Source: a virus. From it: a stretch of 59,907 bases of DNA. A program made the position numbers and the translations under genes. The stretch spans positions 1-59,907 of IMG/VR virus record IMGVR_UViG_3300009130_000036, one strand, 5' to 3'. Below the pieces are notes generated by a model. That model was not told the origin of the DNA and made no database searches. It worked only from the letters and a program-made list of their open reading frames with translations. Positions 53,916 through 59,907 of this stretch are shown here, in pieces (position 1 is the stretch's first letter; each line of letters begins with the position of its first letter).

Positions 53916-55106
53916 ATGGAACAAAAAACATTTATAGCAGATCCAAATAACGTGGACGTTTTTAAAGTTACTAGCAAATATAACACTAGTATCAATTTAA
54001 CTGAAGAGGATAAAAACTCAAATAAGATTAAGATCTTATGTACTGAGAATTATGCTCAAGAATTTTACGATGCAATCAATAACCATTACGAAGAGAAGAA
54101 TTTCACATCTGATCTTTCTAAAGATTTAGACGTAGGTCAAATTTGTAGTGTTAGAGCTTTAAGAGTATCTTTCGCTGATAGATCTATTTTGGTTAAAGAT
54201 GTTAATTCTGAAGTTGAAATTTCTGTTCCATTTAAAGAGTTCTCTAGACCTATTGACGAATTAGTTGAAGGTAAAGATATTAAGTTTAATGTTTCTATTC
54301 AGAAATCAGATTCTCATGGAGGATATATTGGTTCTGAAAGAAAATGTGTTCACTTAAACTACAAGCAAGAATTATTCGAAAACTTTGATAATAATAGATG
54401 GTTTGAAGTTACTATTAAGAAACTTATAAAAGGAGGATATTTAGCATCTTATAAAGGTGCAGTTGACTGCTTTATTCCAGGATCTCATGCTGGAGCTAAC
54501 GTAATAAGAAACTTTTCTAAATTATTAGGAAGAACTATGAACGTTATGGTTGACAATTACGACAAGTCAAATGACTTATTCATCTTATCTTACAAGAAAT
54601 ACATTAAGAAGTCGATGTCTACTAGAATCTCTGATATCAACTTCGGTGAGAAGTACACTGGTACTCTTACTAACAAGCCTTACGATTTTGGAGTATTCGT
54701 TGAATTTGATGACTACTTCACAGGTTTAATCCATTCTTCTGAGTTTGAAAACTACGCAGAAGCTAGAAAGAAACTTAAAGCCGGAGATTCAATTGACTTC
54801 TACGTTAAGAACGTTACTAACAAAGGTAAAGACTACAGAATAGTTCTTACTTTAAGAGATGAGAACGTAGATCCAGTTAAGAAACAGTGGACTGATTTCA
54901 GACAGAAAATCGAAGGAACTAAAGTTGACTACGAGATCGACTACGACGAAAGTAAAGTAATCATTCAAGTTGACGATATGGAGATTCCAGTGGCTATGAA
55001 AAAGAGAGATATGGAGAAAAATTTAGAAGATTTTCCAAAAATTTTAGTCACAAAAGTTGACCCTATTAACAAGAGACTTAAATTCGAATTCGTTAGTGAT
55101 ATGTAA
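53916..55106 (+). CDS. S1-domain RNA-binding protein (ribosomal protein S1-like)
   Basis: The 396-residue protein contains three S1-type OB folds: about residues 70-130 (DVGQICSVRALRVSFADR), 155-225 (WFEVTIKKLIKGGYLASYKG ... VDCFIPGSHAG) and 235-315 (FGEKYTGTLTNKPYDFGVFV ... GLIHSSEFENY). GVFVEFDDYFTGLIHSSE is the classical S1 signature. The last 75 residues are a separate charged alpha/beta part. It likely binds mRNA and could steer host ribosomes to phage messages that lack Shine-Dalgarno sequences. It has its own promoter and a strong terminator about 95 bases downstream. Confidence 0.85.
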   Translation: MEQKTFIADPNNVDVFKVTSKYNTSINLTEEDKNSNKIKILCTENYAQEFYDAINNHYEEKNFTSDLSKDLDVGQICSVRALRVSFADRSILVKDVNSEVEISVPFKEFSRPIDELVEGKDIKFNVSIQKSDSHGGYIGSERKCVHLNYKQELFENFDNNRWFEVTIKKLIKGGYLASYKGAVDCFIPGSHAGANVIRNFSKLLGRTMNVMVDNYDKSNDLFILSYKKYIKKSMSTRISDINFGEKYTGTLTNKPYDFGVFVEFDDYFTGLIHSSEFENYAEARKKLKAGDSIDFYVKNVTNKGKDYRIVLTLRDENVDPVKKQWTDFRQKIEGTKVDYEIDYDESKVIIQVDDMEIPVAMKKRDMEKNLEDFPKILVTKVDPINKRLKFEFVSDM

Positions 55107-55201
55107 TAGTTATTTTCATCAGCAAACTCATTTTACAGCTGATAAATAAATCAAATGAAAGTAACTACAGCATTACATATCATACAATAACAACACTATA
55201 T

Positions 55202-55238
55202 AAATGCCGCTCAATTAGCTTAATCGAGCGGCATTTTT
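55202..55238 (+). terminator. Rho-independent terminator after the S1 gene
   Basis: The 11-bp stem AAATGCCGCTC / GAGCGGCATTT is followed by T residues, with a 13-base loop that can pair further (AATTA/TAAT). The GC-rich stem stands out in this A/T-rich gap (55107-55279), which otherwise holds only an 11-codon ATG frame at 55155. Confidence 0.85.
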
Positions 55239-55279
55239 AGACTCCGATGGTTTGTAATAATTATTAAAAATTAACATAT

Positions 55280-55654
55280 ATGACTGCAGAACGGTTCACT
55301 TATTGGCTTAAAGGATTTTTTGAATTATCCGATGCAAAAACTTTAGATGAAAAACAAGTTAAAATTGTGAAAGATCATCTAGATTTAGTGTATAATAAAG
55401 TTACTCCTGATAGGTCTCAGGAAATTCAAAACATTAATGAAGTACCGCCAACATTCTTTCATCCACAATGCAACACTACAGGATCTTTTCCTGATGATAC
55501 TTTGTTTTGCTCAACTATTGCTGGAACAGATTCTAATCTTATATGTTCAAATGCTGGAGAGTCTATCTCTACTACCTTACAAGAGGAAGAATCTAATGAT
55601 GATAATGCTGAAGGTAAAAGAGGACCTTACACAGGTCCTGCAGGTTACAAATAA
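55280..55654 (+). CDS. Small protein with FTYWLKGFFEL motif
   Basis: The 124-residue protein starts MTAERFTYWLKGFFELSDAK and continues TLDEKQVKIVKDHLDLVYNK. This 45-residue helical opening is common in small phage proteins of unknown function. The second half is Ser/Thr/Asp-rich and contains three cysteines (HPQCNTTGSF, LFCSTIAG, LICSNAGES), then ends PYTGPAGYK. It is the first gene of the nrdB-nrdA unit, 15 bases before nrdB, so a link with nucleotide reduction is possible but not shown. Confidence 0.65.
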   Translation: MTAERFTYWLKGFFELSDAKTLDEKQVKIVKDHLDLVYNKVTPDRSQEIQNINEVPPTFFHPQCNTTGSFPDDTLFCSTIAGTDSNLICSNAGESISTTLQEEESNDDNAEGKRGPYTGPAGYK

Positions 55655-55669
55655 AAAAATTTAAAACGT

Positions 55670-56629
55670 ATGTATTTTACAAACTCAGACAGTGAGAAGA
55701 GATATTCTATCTTTCCTATTTTGAATCAGGATTTATGGGATGCCTACAAAGCAGCTGAAAAACAGACATGGGTTGCTGAAGAAGTAAACTTAGCTCAGGA
55801 TAAATATGACGAGCTATTAGATGAGGAAAAGAACTACCTTAAAAACATTCTTGCTTTCTTTACTATTTCAGATGGATTAGTAATTGAAAACTTATGTAAC
55901 AATGTTATCGATGCAGTAGACATTGAAGAAGCTAAGTTCTACTATGTACATCAGGCATTCATTGAGCAAGTTCATGCTAACGCATATGCATTACTTATTG
56001 ATACTTACATTAAGGATGCTATTGAGAAAGCTAACTTGTTTAATTCAATGAAGACTAATAAAGCAGTAAGAGCAAAGGCATCTTGGGCTGAAAACTGGTT
56101 AAACAACGGTACTCTTGTTGAGAAATTAATAGCATTTGCTTGTGTAGAAGGTATTGCTTTCTCGTCAGTATTTGCCGGAGTATTCTGGTTTAGAAGTCGT
56201 CAAAAGATGCCTGGTCTAGCTGAAATGAACGAGCTTATCTTAAGAGATGAAGGATTCCATTACGAATTCGCAGTTCAATTATTTAAAGAATACGTAAAAG
56301 ACGAATATAAGCCGTCTAAAGAAAGAATTAAAGAAATAGTTCTATCTTGTTACGAAACTGAAAAAACTTTTGTTGACGAAAGTATGCCAGATGGTTTACA
56401 AGGTCTTACTAAGGATATGATGATTCAATACGTAGAATTTGTTGTAGATATTGTATTAAATGACTTTATTGGAGAAACTCATTTCCAAGTATCTAATCCA
56501 TTAGACTACATGAAAAAGATTGGATTATCATCTAAGAATAACTTCTTTGAAAGAAGAACTGGAGGAGGATATACTAGAGTTGATATTCCAACATCGAATG
56601 AAGGATTGTTCGATGACGATGATTTTTAA
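55670..56629 (+). CDS. nrdB: Ribonucleotide reductase class Ia small subunit
   Basis: The 319-residue protein holds all diiron ligands: D68 (FFTISDGL), E99 and H102 (IEQVHANAYAL), E160 (CVEGIAFSS), and E194 and H197 (RDEGFHYEF). The radical-bearing tyrosine is present as Y106, seven residues after E99, exactly as in E. coli R2. The C-terminal tail ends GLFDDDDF, the flexible peptide that docks on NrdA. It makes the tyrosyl radical for dNTP synthesis. nrdB precedes nrdA (18 bases), reverse to many bacteria. Confidence 0.95.
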   Translation: MYFTNSDSEKRYSIFPILNQDLWDAYKAAEKQTWVAEEVNLAQDKYDELLDEEKNYLKNILAFFTISDGLVIENLCNNVIDAVDIEEAKFYYVHQAFIEQVHANAYALLIDTYIKDAIEKANLFNSMKTNKAVRAKASWAENWLNNGTLVEKLIAFACVEGIAFSSVFAGVFWFRSRQKMPGLAEMNELILRDEGFHYEFAVQLFKEYVKDEYKPSKERIKEIVLSCYETEKTFVDESMPDGLQGLTKDMMIQYVEFVVDIVLNDFIGETHFQVSNPLDYMKKIGLSSKNNFFERRTGGGYTRVDIPTSNEGLFDDDDF

Positions 56630-56647
56630 AAATAATTAGTTTAACTG

Positions 56648-58813
56648 ATGAAAATTATAAAGAGAGACGGAAGCAAGCAGGCATTTATGCCTAATAAGAT
56701 ATTAAGTAGGCTTAAAACTCAGTCTAAGGATTTAAAAGTAAGTCCTGATAAATTATTTCAAAAAGTCATTCCGCACATTAAAGACGGAATGACTGCTACT
56801 GACATTGACGAGATCATAGCATTTCAAGCTGCGGATTTACAAATTGAACATCCTGATTATGCTACATTAGGAGGAAGGATCCTTATTTCAAGACAGACTA
56901 AGATTTTAGAAGTAGAATCTAAACCTGTTGATGATAAGTTCGATTCTTTTGCTGCATCTACTTTCTTAAAGAAATATTCTATGAAGGACAATTCAGGATC
57001 TCCTGTAGAAATTCCTTCTATGATGCATGCTAGAGTAGCTAAACATTTATATCCAGAATCGTTTAAAGAACGTAGAAAATTATTAAACGAACTTTACGAA
57101 AAAAGAGGAAACTTTGCAACTCCTATTCTTTCTAATTCTGGAATTGAAGGTAGAAACGGATTAATTTCATGTAACCTTACGACACTTAAAGATGACTCTA
57201 TTGAAGGAATCAATGAAACTCTAGATAAGATCTCTCATGGATCCAAAGAGGGTTCTGGTATAGGTCTAAACATCGACATACTTAGAAGTTCTAGAAGTAT
57301 GGTTAAGAGTTTCAAAGGATTTGCTGGAGGAGTAGTTAGATTTGCGGATATGGTACAATCTCACATGAGATTCTATAAGCAAGGTAATCGTTCAGGTTCT
57401 TGTGCTTTATACTTGTCAACTTGGCATAGAGATATCTTAGAGTTCTTAGAATTAAGACTTCCAATTGGAGAAGAATTAAATAGAGCCAGAGATTTATTTA
57501 CTGCTGTTAGTGTTGATGATGTATTCATGGAAAAACTGACTAACGAACAGCCTTATCATTTATTCTGCCCTAATGATATTATCGAAGCAGGTTTAAAGCC
57601 TTTAAGAGAATGTCACGGAGAAGAATTCAAAGAAGTATACAATCAAGCAGTTGAAATGGGAATAGGATACGAAATAGATCCTAGAAAGATTTGGGATGCT
57701 ATGATTCGTTCTCAAGTAGAATCTGGAACTCCATACGTATTCTTTAAAGATAACGCTAATAAGAGAAACATGCAAGATAACATCGGAGTTATCGCTCAAT
57801 CTAACTTATGTATTGAGATCATGCAGGCTTCTAAACCAGGATATACTCCACAATGTACTCTTGCTTCTGTTAACCTTGCTGAACATGACGATGTTAAAAC
57901 TATTGCTAAGACTACTAAAGTTTTAGTTAGAGCTCTTAACCGAGTTATTGATAATAACAAATGGTCAGACGAATGGAGTAAGAGCGCAGGAGAAGATCAA
58001 CGTGCTATTGCCATAGGTGTTGCAGGATTAGCTGATTTCTTTGCGAAGAAAAAGATATCATTTGAATCTGAAGAAGCCAAAGAGTGGACCGAGAAGATCT
58101 TTGAGACTATGTATAAAGCTGCTCTTACTGAAAGTATGAATCTTGCAGTTGAAACTGGAGAGAATTACCCAGCATGGGAAGGTTCTAAATACTCTAAAGG
58201 AGAAACTTACATCGAAGGATGGTCACCTTTACCAGAAGGAGAACCTATTCCTATGAAGAACTCTCTATTATTAGGATTAATGCCTACTGCTAGTTCTGCT
58301 ATTCTTTTAGGAGCTTTCGAATGTTTCGAGCCTATTACTTCAAACGTATTTGATAGAATGGTTGGAGACGGAGAATTTACAGTAGTTAACAAGTATTTAG
58401 TTAATGAATTAAGCGAATTAGGATTATGGAACAAAGAAATGAGTGATAAGATCATTGCTCATGATGGATCAGTTCAAGAAATTCCTGAAATTCCTGAAGA
58501 TATTAGATACCGATATAAAACAGTTTGGGAGATTCCTCAAAAGGCCTTAATTGATTTATCTATTATTCGTAACAAATATGTAGATCAATCTCAATCTTTA
58601 AATGTTTATCATGCAGATGCTAAATATAAAAAGATTTCAAATGCATTAGTTTACGCTTGGAAGAACGGATTGAAGACAGGTGTATATTACACTAGAACTA
58701 AATCTAAGATTGAATCTAACAAGAAGCTATCTGCTTCAGATAACGTTTCAAATACTCCAAAAAGGCCGGAGAATTCAATGTTCGTCTGTGCTGGAGGAGG
58801 ATGTGACGCGTGA
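56648..58813 (+). CDS. nrdA: Ribonucleotide reductase class Ia large subunit
   Basis: The 721-residue protein has an N-terminal ATP-cone (IIKRDGSKQAFMPNKILS, residues 1-90), redox C175 (GLISCNLTT), active site N386-x-C388-x-E390 (SNLCIE), partner C403 (PQCTLASVNL), the radical-transfer tyrosines Y680/Y681 (GVYYTRT) and the C-terminal redox pair C714/C719 (FVCAGGGCDA). All catalytic residues are present. With NrdB it reduces ribonucleoside diphosphates. The TGA stop is followed in frame by five codons that repeat AGCDA before TAA. A terminator with a UUCG loop closes the unit. Confidence 0.95.
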   Translation: MKIIKRDGSKQAFMPNKILSRLKTQSKDLKVSPDKLFQKVIPHIKDGMTATDIDEIIAFQAADLQIEHPDYATLGGRILISRQTKILEVESKPVDDKFDSFAASTFLKKYSMKDNSGSPVEIPSMMHARVAKHLYPESFKERRKLLNELYEKRGNFATPILSNSGIEGRNGLISCNLTTLKDDSIEGINETLDKISHGSKEGSGIGLNIDILRSSRSMVKSFKGFAGGVVRFADMVQSHMRFYKQGNRSGSCALYLSTWHRDILEFLELRLPIGEELNRARDLFTAVSVDDVFMEKLTNEQPYHLFCPNDIIEAGLKPLRECHGEEFKEVYNQAVEMGIGYEIDPRKIWDAMIRSQVESGTPYVFFKDNANKRNMQDNIGVIAQSNLCIEIMQASKPGYTPQCTLASVNLAEHDDVKTIAKTTKVLVRALNRVIDNNKWSDEWSKSAGEDQRAIAIGVAGLADFFAKKKISFESEEAKEWTEKIFETMYKAALTESMNLAVETGENYPAWEGSKYSKGETYIEGWSPLPEGEPIPMKNSLLLGLMPTASSAILLGAFECFEPITSNVFDRMVGDGEFTVVNKYLVNELSELGLWNKEMSDKIIAHDGSVQEIPEIPEDIRYRYKTVWEIPQKALIDLSIIRNKYVDQSQSLNVYHADAKYKKISNALVYAWKNGLKTGVYYTRTKSKIESNKKLSASDNVSNTPKRPENSMFVCAGGGCDA

Positions 58814-58842
58814 GCCGGATGTGATGCTTAATAAATAATAAG

Positions 58843-58869
58843 AATCCCTTGCTTCGGTAAGGGATTTTT
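58843..58869 (+). terminator. Rho-independent terminator after nrdA, UUCG tetraloop
   Basis: The stem AATCCCTTGC / GGTAAGGGATT (one G-T pair) closes on TTCG, followed by T residues. It is a textbook stable terminator, 29 bases after the nrdA stop. Confidence 0.9.
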
Positions 58870-58891
58870 GTTTTTATAGTATAATCTATAT

Positions 58892-59113
58892 ATGGAAAAC
58901 TATATAGAAGTTGCAGGATTACTGATAGATCCTGATCAATTACACTCAGAGAAATTCCAAAAGGAATTAGAGAAGTTACCAAAAGAAGTTTTAGTTGATT
59001 CTCTATTAAGATTAGCAAGTAGAGTAGAAGATCTAGAAGAACTGAACACTAGAAGATTTAATTCAATGATGCTTAGAAAAAAGAGCATTGGAGGTATAAC
59101 AGTAGACGCTTAA
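58892..59113 (+). CDS. Small helical protein, unknown
   Basis: The 73-residue protein starts MENYIEVAGLLIDPDQLHSE and is mainly one long charged helix (LEKLPKEVLVDSLLRLASRV). A perfect GTATAAT at 58879-58885 ends only 6 bases before the ATG, and no later Met is near. If that box is the promoter, the message would be almost leaderless. No family is recognised. Confidence 0.6.
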   Translation: MENYIEVAGLLIDPDQLHSEKFQKELEKLPKEVLVDSLLRLASRVEDLEELNTRRFNSMMLRKKSIGGITVDA

Positions 59114-59117
59114 TAAG

Positions 59118-59273
59118 ATGGAAATACATCATGATACTGGGTTATTTACTTGGACTCCTAAGATAGTAATATATGAAGGAAAAAAGTATAAGGCACCTTT
59201 GAACGTATTAACATTATTTACTATAGACGTAATAAAGGAATTTTTGGAAGATAAACATAACAACAAGATATGA
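59118..59273 (+). CDS. Small protein, 51 residues
   Basis: The frame reads MEIHHDTGLFTWTPKIVIYE then GKKYKAPLNVLTLFTIDVIK and ends EFLEDKHNNKI. It starts 4 bases after the previous stop, and its TGA overlaps the next ATG (ATATGA), which supports translation. A beta strand pair and a C-terminal helix are likely. No function is known. Confidence 0.5.
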   Translation: MEIHHDTGLFTWTPKIVIYEGKKYKAPLNVLTLFTIDVIKEFLEDKHNNKI

Positions 59274-59401
59274 AAAATTATATTAAATTCTTACTATTTA
59301 AAAACAGATTAAGAAAAGTAGGGATTTCACCCTTAGACATATTCCTACCTTTAGTTAGTTGGTTAGGGGTAATAGGTATTATATTTTTGTGTGGTGTTTA
59401 G
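59270..59401 (+). CDS. Small membrane protein, 43 residues
   Basis: The frame reads MKNYIKFLLFKNRLRKVGIS then PLDIFLPLVSWLGVIGIIFL and CGV. A basic N-terminus followed by about 20 hydrophobic residues predicts one transmembrane helix with the N-terminus in the cytoplasm. The ATG overlaps the upstream stop by 4 bases. A holin-like or membrane-regulator role cannot be excluded. Confidence 0.5.
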   Translation: MKNYIKFLLFKNRLRKVGISPLDIFLPLVSWLGVIGIIFLCGV

Positions 59402-59430
59402 TAAATGTTTTATAATTAAAAAGAATAAGG

Positions 59431-59580
59431 ATGAAAGATTTTAAAAAGTATTTAGGAAAGAAGGTGAAAGCAGTTATTGACATAGAAACAAAAGAAACTA
59501 TTGAAACCGTTTTAAAATACCACGAAGAAACAAAAACCTATATTACTAACTGCGGATATGTAGTAGTTGATATTAAATGA
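59431..59580 (+). CDS. Small protein, 49 residues
   Basis: The frame reads MKDFKKYLGKKVKAVIDIET then KETIETVLKYHEETKTYITN and ends CGYVVVDIK. TTTTATAATT 20 bases upstream may be a -10 element. It has a compact beta pattern with one cysteine. No function is known. Confidence 0.45.
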   Translation: MKDFKKYLGKKVKAVIDIETKETIETVLKYHEETKTYITNCGYVVVDIK

Positions 59581-59650
59581 ATTAATTATAACGTTTAAAG
59601 TAAACGATTTTTAAATTGCGTTTAATTATGTGTTATAATTATTTAATGAT

Positions 59651-59785
59651 ATGAAGAATAAAAAACAGAAGAAATTTAAAGATAAGGCTGAATTAGCTTT
59701 ACAAGAGGCTATGGACAGGACTTTAAAACACGTTCTTATTCCTGAAGTTTTTTTAAAAGAAGAAAATAAAATAAAGAAAAGTTAA
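59651..59785 (+). CDS. Small basic protein, 44 residues
   Basis: The frame reads MKNKKQKKFKDKAELALQEA then MDRTLKHVLIPEVFLKEENK and ends IKKS. It is highly basic and helical, so a nucleic-acid contact is possible. A TTATAAT at 59633-59639 lies just upstream. No function is known. Confidence 0.45.
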   Translation: MKNKKQKKFKDKAELALQEAMDRTLKHVLIPEVFLKEENKIKKS

Positions 59786-59790
59786 TTATA

Positions 59791-59862
59791 ATGTTGAGTG
59801 TAATAACTACGTCAGTTGTTATTAATACTTGTTATATGCTGTTAAAAATTAAAATTATATAA
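59791..59862 (+). CDS. Possible 23-residue ORF
   Basis: The frame reads MLSVITTSVVINTCYMLLKI then KII, mostly hydrophobic. It fits between two other small frames with short gaps, but at this length chance is likely. Confidence 0.25.
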   Translation: MLSVITTSVVINTCYMLLKIKII

Positions 59863-59863
59863 A

Positions 59864-59907
59864 ATGAGAGAACCAAAAAATAGATGTGTAGTTGGTGATA
59901 GAGTTAC
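59864..59907 (+). CDS. N-terminal start of a gene running off the right edge
   Basis: The ATG at 59864 opens MREPKNRCVVGDRV and remains open to the edge. The first residues (VVGDRV) would fit the start of a small SH3-like or KOW-like barrel, but too little is visible. Confidence 0.35.
   Translation, partial: MREPKNRCVVGDRV

Noticed and set aside
55155-55190. 11-codon ATG frame before the nrdB unit as a leader peptide
   Set aside because: No attenuator-type alternative hairpins are visible and the frame is too short; the terminator downstream belongs to the S1 gene.

Overview
This window is part of the genome of a large tailed phage with a contractile tail, related at a distance to T4. It is A+T-rich and densely coded on both strands. 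The evidence for T4-like biology is a late sigma factor of the gp55 type (36829-37233, minus), a set of matching TATAAATA-type late promoter boxes, a baseplate wedge protein with a P2 gpI/T4 gp7-like segment, and a full set of phage nucleotide-metabolism genes (ThyA, NrdA, NrdB). Most leaders are A/T-rich and lack Shine-Dalgarno sequences, which with the lipoprotein and chaperonin content suggests a Bacteroidota host; this is an inference.

Layout. (1) 1-4560, plus: fibre or appendage proteins, a glycosyltransferase with a helical-repeat tail, and a PAPS-type sulfotransferase. (2) 4569-8227, minus: a tight cassette of four glycosyltransferases with an Amidase_3 peptidoglycan hydrolase in the middle. 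(3) 8394-10742, plus: a long repetitive trimeric fibre. (4) 10743-36799, minus: the virion module, with tube-like and completion-like proteins, candidate packaged head proteins, and six very large baseplate or fibre proteins, two of which carry related seven-bladed beta-propellers. One unrelated plus-strand gene (15763-16572) interrupts it. (5) 36829-37913, minus: gp55-like late sigma factor and a RuvC-like resolvase. (6) 37914-38207: a divergent control region with tandem repeats. (7) 38208-41583, plus: small accessory genes, a UvdE-type UV endonuclease, a CAP-domain lipoprotein and several broken or frameshifted genes. (8) 42254-48224, plus: thymidylate synthase, two homing-endonuclease genes, a UDP-glucose 6-dehydrogenase divided between two genes by a split intein, a DEDDy exonuclease and a PD-(D/E)XK nuclease. 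(9) 48275-59907, plus: GroEL, a 1297-residue unidentified protein, an S1-domain protein, NrdB, NrdA and a run of tiny genes.

The main find is the fractured dehydrogenase gene at 44326-46733. Its N-terminal half ends in an N-intein that begins exactly at the catalytic-cysteine loop (GFGGH|C). A separate PD-(D/E)XK homing endonuclease follows. The C-terminal half then begins with a 42-residue C-intein ending in VTHN, directly before CFPKD. Trans-splicing would rebuild GFGGHCFPKD, the active-site loop, so the enzyme should be inactive until the halves splice. A second homing endonuclease lies immediately upstream, behind a late promoter and a relic resembling the start of the dehydrogenase.

Two promoter classes can be read. 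Late boxes (core AAATAAATAA or TATAAATAATT) lie 10-21 bases before starts of virion genes and one homing endonuclease. A second class, TTAAAACTT-N14-GTATAAT, precedes groEL and the S1 gene perfectly, and thyA, the 38208 gene and the 579 glycosyltransferase with small deviations. No tRNA gene or CRISPR array was seen.
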